Assembly: GCA_041751935.1 (NCBI GenBank)
Contig: JBGSIA010000166.1
Coordinates: forward strand, 122,764-186,763
Length of the DNA: 64,000 nt
Reading direction: 5' to 3'
From: JBBSJZ01 sp041751935
GTDB lineage: Bacteria > Planctomycetota > Planctomycetia > Pirellulales > Pirellulaceae
Positions 1 to 7,728 of this stretch are shown here, piece by piece (within the stretch, counting starts at the first letter, position 1; every line of letters begins with the position of its first letter). The notes beneath the pieces are model-generated. The model searched no databases and had not been told where the DNA came from. It worked only from the letters and a program-made list of their open reading frames with translations. The position numbers and the translations under genes were made by a program.

Positions 1-80
1 AATATTGAGTTACAATGATGTCGGTGTCATTGCCGCAAACGCACCGGCATGAACCAGTTCCGTTCTCGACCAGGTGGATC

Positions 81-1583
81 ATGATCCTTTCGAGTTGTCC
101 TCGCTGCCACGAATCGTACCTCATCCCAGCGGGAAAGTTGCCCGAGGATGCTTATGCGCAATGCCCGTGGTGCCAAGAGACGTTTCCGTTGTCTGAGGCG
201 ATGGGTCGGTTGCCTCCGATGCTGAAAGTGATTAGAGCGGATGGCGAAATAATTACCCCCCAGATTGCGGCTGTGGGGACAATGGGCGGGGCCGCAACGC
301 GGTACGGTCATGCGGATTCTTCGCAAGATAACTACGCGAATGCGGACACGGAGATTGCCGACGACTTCGGCGGCGAAACGACGTTCGAAGCGGACGTTGA
401 CATGGAGCTAGAGGAAGTTCCGCTTCGTTACGAAGCACGCGCCGATGTGGATATCGAACCCGAGTTCATGCTGCGTGATCGTGAGGCTACACCAGCCATC
501 GCGCCGATGCGGGTCCAACCATCGACTGCGGTCAAGGGATCACCCAAACGAAAGCAGAAAGGTTCGTCAATCATGTCCATGATCGGCGTCGCCTTGGGTG
601 GTGTCGCATCACTTCCCATTGCCGCCGGACTGTTGGTAGGCATCGATAAAATGGGATGGAAACAGGCACCCAACATTGGTGTTTGGCCATTGGATGGAAG
701 TATGTCATCGTTTCAATCCCCAGCCCCCAAAGCTAGTACCGCGATGCCGACGAGTGAACCGTCAATGCGGAGGTCGGCTACGTCTGGGTCACCAGAGAAT
801 TCACTGGCCAAGGATCTGGGCATTTCCTCAGCACCAGAACCAGACCCTGCTGCCGATGCGTTAGCCGAAATACAGTCTGGCGGTGATTCATTGGCAACGA
901 TTCAACCGCCGTCAGAAGAACTGGAGGTGGCAATGCCGGAGATTTCGCTTCCTGAAATGATTGCACCGGAGATTTCGCCGCCAGCTACTGCCGAGTCAGC
1001 GTCAGCTGAGCCAACGTCGAGTGAAATCGTGACCAATGCGAAACCGGAGATATCGAAAATAGACACGCCTGAAACGATAACCGAGCCGAGTACAGCACCG
1101 GCTACGCCGTCGGCTGTGCTTGATAAAGTCGTTTCTCCCGAGCTAATCCAGGCACGTGACGCGGCGATCGCAGCGATCGATGATTTGGCTAAGTTATCCG
1201 GCGACAGTGCCCGCAAGCCGTTGGTCGCTAAGACGTTTATTGCGATCGCTATGATGGGGTCATTGGCTCAGCCGGAGGACGCGGGTGCCATTGAAGAGGC
1301 ATTGGCAAAGGTAACGCGGGACCAAGCTTTGCTGGCCGATATCGCCAGGGCTGTTCCCCTGTGGTTAGATATTCCCAATCCGCCCAACGACGGTGTTGTC
1401 TTGGTGTTGGATTCGGCATCCACAACTGGCGCACGATCGCTCACGACAGGCTCCGGGGCGGTAGTTCCCGTTGTCGCCGGCAACGACATTACGTTGCCTG
1501 ACGGAAAACTACTTGGTCTTGGCAAAGTGGTTGCTGGACCCAACGGGAAACAAGTCGAGCTATCCGTTGCCCAAGCCCTGTGA
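81..1583 (+). CDS. Zinc-ribbon membrane protein of unknown function
   Basis: A 500-residue protein. It opens with a zinc ribbon (CPRC at about residues 6-9 and CPWC about 19 residues later), resembling the MJ0042-type ribbon at the N-terminus of many planctomycete proteins. A basic stretch and one membrane segment follow at roughly residues 165-185, then a long Pro/Ser/Glu-rich linker (about 200-350) and a compact C-terminal region. I chose the ATG at 81 because the zinc ribbon starts at once after it; in-frame ATGs at 15 and 18 would add about 21 residues without recognisable features. The next gene starts 28 bases downstream on the same strand. The topology suggests a cytoplasmic ribbon with the rest outside the membrane. 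Function unknown; no enzymatic motif seen. Confidence 0.7.
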   Translation: MILSSCPRCHESYLIPAGKLPEDAYAQCPWCQETFPLSEAMGRLPPMLKVIRADGEIITPQIAAVGTMGGAATRYGHADSSQDNYANADTEIADDFGGETTFEADVDMELEEVPLRYEARADVDIEPEFMLRDREATPAIAPMRVQPSTAVKGSPKRKQKGSSIMSMIGVALGGVASLPIAAGLLVGIDKMGWKQAPNIGVWPLDGSMSSFQSPAPKASTAMPTSEPSMRRSATSGSPENSLAKDLGISSAPEPDPAADALAEIQSGGDSLATIQPPSEELEVAMPEISLPEMIAPEISPPATAESASAEPTSSEIVTNAKPEISKIDTPETITEPSTAPATPSAVLDKVVSPELIQARDAAIAAIDDLAKLSGDSARKPLVAKTFIAIAMMGSLAQPEDAGAIEEALAKVTRDQALLADIARAVPLWLDIPNPPNDGVVLVLDSASTTGARSLTTGSGAVVPVVAGNDITLPDGKLLGLGKVVAGPNGKQVELSVAQAL

Positions 1584-1611
1584 GTGTCCAGCCAAGCGAA
1601 AGTAATTTGTC

Positions 1612-2619
1612 ATGCCAGCGGCCCAGCCCAGTCAGCCTGAAGAACCATCATCGCCTGAGAGTGATGCCTCGCTGTTGCTGTTGTTGACGTACGGTTTATC
1701 GATCCCCGAGCGAACCGTGCGAAGTGTATCGGCAATCGTTGCAGGAATTGTTCACGAGTCAGCGGCGCACTTGATTCCCGTCGCCTTTCGATCATCGCGC
1801 AGCTACAGCGTTTTCATCCAACAAGCGCTTGACATGATGCGTCACGATATCGGTGGTGTACCGAATCCCAGCGCAATCGTGGCCGCCAATGGTGAAGAGT
1901 CACAGCTGGCTCGAAAAGCGGTCAGTGGACTGTTGGACGTCGCCGGCGCCGCAACGTTGCATATCTCGCCGATGACCGTGCTGGCGATTTTTCAAGACAT
2001 CGCTTATGGATCAGGACACTATCTCGGAAAACTCAGCGAAGAGTTACGTCGCGAAGGCATTATCGACCCTGATTCAAGCATCGACCATGTTTCAGATTTG
2101 GTGGATGCGTTGCAGAAAACCAGCTCGACGGCGGTGGACGCTTTTGAGAAGCCACCCATCAACATCGAGGGCATTCGCACACTGGTAACACAAATCAGCC
2201 AACGAGTAAGTGAGATTGATCCCAAACGGGTTCTGCCTGAGAAAGAGTTGGCGCGGATGTGGAGCGAAATGGAAACCGAAGCCACTGCTGCGGGTACTTC
2301 GGTATGGGACGTCAGTACCGCGATGACGATGTTTGCGATGAATCGAATTCGCTTGTCGTCTCGAGGTGCGCTTTCAACAGTGATGGTTGCTGGCGACTTG
2401 TTTGACCAGCACATCATCCAACATTACGAGACATCGCTCATTGCCATTCACAACGATGGGCTATACGCAACCTTGGCCACTGCTGCGGAACCCTACCTCG
2501 AAGCCGTCTGGCTGAACTTTGATCAATCGCGAGAAACATGGACCGAAGCTCTGCTAAGCGGCAAGATGATCAATCGGGCCTACCATAGCGTACGTGGTTG
2601 GTTCACCGCTGCGGAGTAA
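1612..2619 (+). CDS. Conserved-looking protein of unknown function
   Basis: A 335-residue protein that I do not recognise. It has a hydrophobic patch near the N-terminus (residues 20-30, LLLLLTYGLSIPE), then a mostly helical sequence with an Ala/Gly-rich stretch around residue 105 (LLDVAGAATLHISP) and a C-terminal region rich in aromatic residues. There is no signal peptide and no catalytic motif. It follows the zinc-ribbon gene by 28 bases, so the two are probably cotranscribed. It converges on the DUF1573 gene with a 36-base gap in which I see no strong hairpin. Codon use looks like that of its neighbours. Confidence 0.65.
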   Translation: MPAAQPSQPEEPSSPESDASLLLLLTYGLSIPERTVRSVSAIVAGIVHESAAHLIPVAFRSSRSYSVFIQQALDMMRHDIGGVPNPSAIVAANGEESQLARKAVSGLLDVAGAATLHISPMTVLAIFQDIAYGSGHYLGKLSEELRREGIIDPDSSIDHVSDLVDALQKTSSTAVDAFEKPPINIEGIRTLVTQISQRVSEIDPKRVLPEKELARMWSEMETEATAAGTSVWDVSTAMTMFAMNRIRLSSRGALSTVMVAGDLFDQHIIQHYETSLIAIHNDGLYATLATAAEPYLEAVWLNFDQSRETWTEALLSGKMINRAYHSVRGWFTAAE

Positions 2620-2655
2620 CTGAAGCGGGCGTATTCCACGCTTTCGCGATGGATT

Positions 2656-3666
2656 CTATTTGTTGGCCACCGTCGAGCCAGTAGCGACGCAGGTCGCGCT
2701 TCGTTCGCCGGCGAGGTCCGTCACGATACGAATCTCTTGAGAAACAACGCCTTCACCTCCGTCGCCTTGAAACTTCAGTTTAACGAAGTGAAGTTTTTTC
2801 TTACCCTCAGGGATCTCAAACGAGAATCGGCTATCCGAACACTTCACTTCGCGAACTTCGAATGGCTCGTCACCCTTCACCACTAAACGCTGCTCGACCA
2901 GTTCATCCGTGGTAATGGTACCGAGGCTAATTGCAGCGGGCGAAACGGTCAACGTTTCTCGCACTCGTCCCTCGATCGCCATTTCTGTGGTGGGGAAGTC
3001 GCGGTCGTTGCTGATCAGCGTCAGGCGTTCGCGAAGTTCGCCCTCGGGAATCGTTGTCTTGGTCTGGACCAACATTCGATAGCGAACTTTGCCTGGCAAT
3101 CGTTCCGGCGGATCCAGCTTTACCTTCAGGTGCTCACAGTGACTGCGAACGTCGGTGATCTCCCAAGGTTTGCTTCCAATGTGAGTGATGACCACTTCTT
3201 GCTCGCGAACTTCGCCCGCAGAAAACTCGCCGAACGCGACTTCTGGCGGATCAAACGTGACATCGGTCCGAATGTACCCGGTGACTTTCAGTTGCACCTC
3301 AGCGAAATACGGTTTGTCAAAGACAACGGTGATTGTCGCCGCTTTTTTGCCGATGAAGGAGCTCGTATTGAAGGTAGCGATAACCGCCCCCGTCTCATAG
3401 GTCTTTAGCGTTTCCTGAGTAAGTGTCGGCGAGGTGCACCCACAACTGGTGCGGACTGCTGCTATATGCACATCCTCCTTGAACGGGTTCCGCATCTCAA
3501 AGTAGTGCTCACTCTTGGTGCCCCGTCCGACGGTGCGGAAGTCGAATGTGCGCTCAGAGAATATTTTCTCTGCCCACTGTTGGGCTGACGCAGTGGCCGG
3601 AACCAAACCGCACAAACCGAGGACAAATATTCCAAGCAGGAGAGTCCGCTGGGAGCATTCCTTCAT
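2656..3666 (-). CDS. DUF1573 domain secreted protein
   Basis: A 336-residue exported protein. The N-terminus from the ATG at 3666 is a classical signal peptide (MKECSQRTLLLG, hydrophobic core, ATASA before QQW). The reading frame stays open a further 23 codons upstream, but that would place charged sequence before the signal peptide, so I reject it. DUF1573 is recognised by the pattern of Phe-Asp-Phe (residues about 40-45) followed by an Asn-rich strand and the SCGCTSPT motif about 35 residues later. The rest is made of Ig-like beta domains of the ASH/HYDIN type. Such proteins are common in Planctomycetota and Bacteroidota; no biochemical role is established. It is the last gene of the leftward run starting at 11361. 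Confidence 0.85.
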   Translation of the reverse strand: MKECSQRTLLLGIFVLGLCGLVPATASAQQWAEKIFSERTFDFRTVGRGTKSEHYFEMRNPFKEDVHIAAVRTSCGCTSPTLTQETLKTYETGAVIATFNTSSFIGKKAATITVVFDKPYFAEVQLKVTGYIRTDVTFDPPEVAFGEFSAGEVREQEVVITHIGSKPWEITDVRSHCEHLKVKLDPPERLPGKVRYRMLVQTKTTIPEGELRERLTLISNDRDFPTTEMAIEGRVRETLTVSPAAISLGTITTDELVEQRLVVKGDEPFEVREVKCSDSRFSFEIPEGKKKLHFVKLKFQGDGGEGVVSQEIRIVTDLAGERSATCVATGSTVANK

Positions 3667-3764
3667 GGCTGCAAAAGGGGGGTCAGAGGAAGGGGGCAGA
3701 CAAATACGATTGAGAGATTTAGGTAAGCGTAGCAAATTCGTCTGACTTACTAAAGTCGAATGGG

Positions 3765-4439
3765 TTACTCGTTGTGTACAGTTTCGGCAATTTGATCGAA
3801 TTGTTCCAATAATTCCGCCAACCGTTCCATCGGTAATCCCACGACATTGCTTTCGCTATGTTGCGGATTCACATGCAACCAATCGTTTCCGTCCTGGTAG
3901 CCAAACGCACCCGCCTTGCCCACCCAAAGCATCGAATCCAGATAGTCATTGAGCATTTGGTCACTGAGCGGTTGCATGGTCAACTCCGAGCGAACGACAT
4001 CCACAAGACAGCGATTCTGGCGGACCGACCAGAGGCAACACCCCGTATAAACATCGTGCGTTCGGCCACTCAAAAGCTTTAGCATCGACGCGGCATGCTC
4101 GCGATTGGACGGTTTTCCCAAAATTTGTCCCAGGCATGACGCAACCGTGTCGGCTGCCACGACCAGTCCACGCGGTTGCTCAGAATCTATCGCAATCCGC
4201 CGAACAACATCGGCGGCTTTGCGAAATGCATAACGCGCTACCAATTGGGGTGCGGTTTCACGACTGCAAATACCACATTCAGCCTCGTCGCCAGCGGGTA
4301 GAACCGAAAACACGTACCCCGCGGCTTGAAGTAACTGGGCACGTCGCGGCGAACCGCTAGCGAGGATCAGCGGCTCGGCCGATGGCAGCGTGGCTCGAGG
4401 CAATCCGCGCATCAGCGGCAAATCGTTGGAGCAGTTCAT
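3765..4439 (-). CDS. maf: Maf family nucleoside triphosphate pyrophosphatase
   Basis: Maf-like house-cleaning enzyme, 224 residues, expected to hydrolyse non-canonical or dTTP/UTP-type nucleotides to monophosphate and pyrophosphate in the cytoplasm. Family marks are the N-terminal LILASGSPRRAQLL motif (residues about 25-38), VVAADTVA with the catalytic Asp, the following GKPSN segment and the RTHDVYTG motif. The N-terminus has about 20 extra residues before the first strand compared with short Maf proteins. It starts 21 bases after the stop of the DUF3467 gene and is probably in the same transcript. Whether it belongs to the YhdE or YceF branch cannot be decided by eye. Confidence 0.92.
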   Translation of the reverse strand: MNCSNDLPLMRGLPRATLPSAEPLILASGSPRRAQLLQAAGYVFSVLPAGDEAECGICSRETAPQLVARYAFRKAADVVRRIAIDSEQPRGLVVAADTVASCLGQILGKPSNREHAASMLKLLSGRTHDVYTGCCLWSVRQNRCLVDVVRSELTMQPLSDQMLNDYLDSMLWVGKAGAFGYQDGNDWLHVNPQHSESNVVGLPMERLAELLEQFDQIAETVHNE

Positions 4440-4460
4440 GGATCACCCAGTCGGTTTCGA

Positions 4461-5069
4461 TCACCCAGTCGGCTCGCCATCGCCATCGAGAGACTGCGGC
4501 GGTTGAGGCGGAGGATTCTGGCGACGTTCCTGTAACTGACGCATTGCACCCTTGAGCGAATCGAGCAACCGTGGGACTTGACCCGCAGCTACGAACACGC
4601 GAGAGCTGACAGCGGACTGGGGAAAAAAGCTGGTGAGAAAGTCCAGACCGAACTCCGTAGCACCGTGACCAATCATCACCCCGTTGGCGTACACACCGCT
4701 AAGTACATCGTCGGGCAATTTCAAGTCGTCATAAATTTCCTGGGGCGTTGGTCGACGAGCGTTAGGATCCTGGGGCTGTGCCTGGGGCGTCGACGGATCG
4801 CCGAACCGATCGCGGTACAGATTCAAGTTCGTTTGTAGCGCCTCAATGAATTGTGGCATCACTGGATGAGGAATCACGACGCGTGAAGCGACGCGGTGGG
4901 GTCGTCCAATCGTCTGCAAGAAATCGATGATGAACTCGCTTGGCCCTGTCATCACGATGGCACCGGTACTAAAGCAACCCTCGGCGACGCGGTCGGGGAC
5001 TCGGGCACGTAGTGCAGGATTCGGATCTTTGGGGTCGGGACGATCGGGCGACGGAATTTCTTCAGACAT
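4461..5069 (-). CDS. DUF3467 domain protein
   Basis: A 202-residue protein with two copies of the DUF3467-like strand-helix unit: GAIVMTGPSEFIIDFLQTIG with ASRVVIPHPVMPQFIEAL (residues about 40-80), and GVMIGHGATEFGLDFLTSFF with SSRVFVAAGQVPRLLDSL (about 140-180). A Pro-rich linker and a Pro/Gln-rich tail surround the second copy. The start is the ATG at 5069 (MSEEIPSPDR); the open frame up to 5171 is not used because it has no homologous look and would reach the stop of the upstream permease gene. DUF3467 proteins are small and uncharacterised. Here the gene is 101 bases after the ABC-2 permease, which suggests a shared transcript rather than a shared function. Confidence 0.85.
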   Translation of the reverse strand: MSEEIPSPDRPDPKDPNPALRARVPDRVAEGCFSTGAIVMTGPSEFIIDFLQTIGRPHRVASRVVIPHPVMPQFIEALQTNLNLYRDRFGDPSTPQAQPQDPNARRPTPQEIYDDLKLPDDVLSGVYANGVMIGHGATEFGLDFLTSFFPQSAVSSRVFVAAGQVPRLLDSLKGAMRQLQERRQNPPPQPPQSLDGDGEPTG

Positions 5070-5170
5070 AAAACTGGTGCGAGGCTGGAGAGCGATGACA
5101 ACGGCGAACTTTATTCTAGGTGCAAATGCACTTGCCCGACATCCCTGCAAATCCTGTCCCCAAGTTGCCA

Positions 5171-6751
5171 CTACTTTTGAAGTTCCAGCCTCACTTTTTC
5201 AGGAGTTGCGATTCGTCCTGGCAGAACTTTCCGACCTGCTGCCAAAACAATCGCTGAGAAAGCGATGCTCACCCAGGCGACAATCAGCATGACATCGAAA
5301 CTCGACAGACGACCCTCCACCGCTTGAACCAGTGTCCAAACCCAGTTTGTGACTTGCCACGACGAATAGGCATAGGGGCGGTAATCATTCAAGTGCATTC
5401 CGATCGAATAAGGCACAAGTGCTCCCAATACGGAAACGGCGATCATGGCTGCCAAGCCAATTTCCACTCGTGGATTGTTGTTGATGCGAACGATCGCCAC
5501 CACCAAGCGAACGGTGATCATGTAACCAACCATGTAAGCACAAATCAAAACGATCAACTGATTGCACGTTTGCGGGCTGATGTACCCAAGTGGGCTTCGA
5601 CCATGCAAAACGGCGTACTCGTAGTTAAGGAAACTGGTTGCCGCACCAAGTACGATGATCTGAGTCGAAGCAAACACGATCCCTGTTGTTGGCCCAGGTG
5701 ACAGCCACGTAAAAAACAACCTTGCGAGATAACTGCTGGGCAACTCCCGCTGAATTCGTGGCGTCATCGCTGGTGATTCCGCAGCCATCAGGCTGCCCGC
5801 CAGTGCCCAAAGCATCGTCAGTACTACGCCGACAAAAACAAAAACGGCGGCTGAATCTTCGTCGAGGCCCCAAATCGCGTACGCCACTAGGCCCATGAAC
5901 GTAGCCGACACACCGCTGAGCGCCAGACGAATCGGAGTTGATCGATTCTCACTCTCAGGCGTTAATTGGGCGGCCGTGGTCGCCGTCAACAGTTGTCCGA
6001 TCACAAAGGAACCGAGTACGGTTGTTACGCACAAAAAGACAACCCAATCCGATGACAAGGGATTTCCGTAAAGAATCAAAGAAATCGACAATCCAGCGAT
6101 CACGTATTCAGCGACAACCAGGATTGACAGCACTGCTAATTGAGTTCCCACGCGCCCCGAACGACTGATTGCAAGCGGTGCAAAGAACAATGCGATCGTC
6201 GTCAGCAGCAATCCGGCCACAAGCAATATGGACATTAAGATCATGACCGTCGGCAAGTCCACGCCGCGCAATGTGTAGGCATACGCGACACAGGGAAACA
6301 GGGCGATGAAGTACAGCATCATCTGCAACGAAGCGCTTGCCAATTTTCCTAGCACGATTTGTCGCGGTGATAACGTGGTGATGGAAAGTAGTTCCAACGT
6401 CCCATCGTCGATCTCGCCTTCGAGCGATCGATATGCCGCCAGGGGAACCACCATCAACATGGGGATCGCCAACACCACGTAGTAGCCGATCAGCATTCGA
6501 GCGGCAGATGGCGTCGTGTAAATCTGTGGCATCAATGACAGACTGCCGGCAACCGTCCAAGCCAAGGCGGCAAACAACAATAGCGAGAACGTGACGACGA
6601 ACTGACGACTCTTCAGCGCTTGACGCGTTTCTCTGACCAGAATGGGATTGATGCGGTCACCCCATCGCTCGCAGAAATCATCCAGGCGGCGCCAATACTC
6701 GGAGGTTTCCAGCGACTTAGATTCAGAAACTGGCTGGATAATTGAACTCAT
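5171..6751 (-). CDS. ABC-2 type transporter permease
   Basis: Integral membrane subunit of an ABC exporter, 526 residues with about 12 hydrophobic segments. The cytoplasmic N-terminus carries the RINPILVRETRQALKSRQF sequence typical of planctomycete ABC-2 permeases. After the second membrane segment comes the hallmark stretch EGEIDDGTLELLSITTLSPRQIVLGK (given here only as a position, residues about 111-136), the coupling element of ABC-2 permeases. The start codon overlaps the stop of the ATPase gene in an ATGA (6748-6751), so the two are translationally coupled and form one transporter. Substrate unknown; the GldG-like partner upstream points to a GldFGA-like exporter. Confidence 0.9.
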   Translation of the reverse strand: MSSIIQPVSESKSLETSEYWRRLDDFCERWGDRINPILVRETRQALKSRQFVVTFSLLLFAALAWTVAGSLSLMPQIYTTPSAARMLIGYYVVLAIPMLMVVPLAAYRSLEGEIDDGTLELLSITTLSPRQIVLGKLASASLQMMLYFIALFPCVAYAYTLRGVDLPTVMILMSILLVAGLLLTTIALFFAPLAISRSGRVGTQLAVLSILVVAEYVIAGLSISLILYGNPLSSDWVVFLCVTTVLGSFVIGQLLTATTAAQLTPESENRSTPIRLALSGVSATFMGLVAYAIWGLDEDSAAVFVFVGVVLTMLWALAGSLMAAESPAMTPRIQRELPSSYLARLFFTWLSPGPTTGIVFASTQIIVLGAATSFLNYEYAVLHGRSPLGYISPQTCNQLIVLICAYMVGYMITVRLVVAIVRINNNPRVEIGLAAMIAVSVLGALVPYSIGMHLNDYRPYAYSSWQVTNWVWTLVQAVEGRLSSFDVMLIVAWVSIAFSAIVLAAGRKVLPGRIATPEKVRLELQK

Positions 6752-7728
6752 TGCACCAACCCTTGGGTTACTTGCAAGAACACATCCTCAAGGCTCTTTT
6801 TGTGCGATACAACTTCGGCGATCACGAAACCTTCGCTCACAAGTTGGGCTACCAAGTGCGCCTGGTCTCGCAGTTCGCCGTCAAACTCGAATCGCAAGAG
6901 TTCACCATCAACGATCACGTTGGAAATCGTGTCGATTGTCTCCAAGCGACTTTTTGCGACCTCTGCGTTATCCAAAATTCGCAGCGTCAGTTCACGAATG
7001 TGTGCTTGTTGACGTTGGATGTCGTCGACACTCCCTGTAGCAAGCAAACAACCTTGCTCAATGATGCCAACCGCATCGCACATCTCAGCGAGTTCCGTCA
7101 AAATGTGGCTACTGATGAGCACAGTCTTACCGCGGTCAGCCAACTCGCGAATCATTTTTCTCAGCTCGATGCGAGCACGTGGGTCCAAGCCTGCGGCGGG
7201 TTCGTCCAGAATCATCACTGCGGGATCATGCACCAACGCTCGCCCCAGACACAATCGTTGCTTCATTCCCTTACTGAGACCACGAATTGGCTTTTCCGCC
7301 ATACCGCGAGTCCCTGTAAAGTGAAGCACCCAGTCAAGTCGTCGCTTTCGCTCGCGACCAACAAGTCCATACGCTCGGGCAAAGAAGTCTAGATACTCGA
7401 TGCAATTCACATCTCGATACGTTCCGAACGAGTCGGGCATGAAGCCTAGCCGCTTGCGTACCAGTTCGGGATCGTTCACCACCGACAAACCGTCCACAAA
7501 CGCATCGCCAAAACTAGGCAGATCCAACGTCGCAAGAATCCGCATCGACGTCGTTTTGCCGGCTCCGTTGGGACCGATGTATCCAAAGACGTGGCCTCGT
7601 GGGACACAAAACGAGATATCTTGGACCGCTTTGGTCTTTCCGAAAAAACGGTACAGTCGTCGCAGTTCAATGCAACTGTCGTCGCCGAAGTGGTAGCCGA
7701 TCGGTTGGGATTGCGTAAACGTGGTCAC
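6748..7728 (-). CDS. ABC transporter ATP-binding protein
   Basis: Nucleotide-binding subunit, 326 residues from a GTG at 7728. That start forms a GTGA overlap with the stop of the upstream gene at 7725, and gives a normal N-terminus shortly before the first strand (SCIELRRLYRFFGKTKAV). An open frame continues upstream to 7869 but lies inside the neighbour. Walker A is GPNGAGKTT at residues 52-60, the signature is LSKGM, Walker B is VMILDEPAAGLD, and the H-loop is ISSHILTEL. The C-terminal 80 residues form an accessory domain as in DrrA/CcmA-type exporters. It pairs with the ABC-2 permease that starts inside its stop codon. Confidence 0.93.
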   Translation of the reverse strand: MTTFTQSQPIGYHFGDDSCIELRRLYRFFGKTKAVQDISFCVPRGHVFGYIGPNGAGKTTSMRILATLDLPSFGDAFVDGLSVVNDPELVRKRLGFMPDSFGTYRDVNCIEYLDFFARAYGLVGRERKRRLDWVLHFTGTRGMAEKPIRGLSKGMKQRLCLGRALVHDPAVMILDEPAAGLDPRARIELRKMIRELADRGKTVLISSHILTELAEMCDAVGIIEQGCLLATGSVDDIQRQQAHIRELTLRILDNAEVAKSRLETIDTISNVIVDGELLRFEFDGELRDQAHLVAQLVSEGFVIAEVVSHKKSLEDVFLQVTQGLVQ

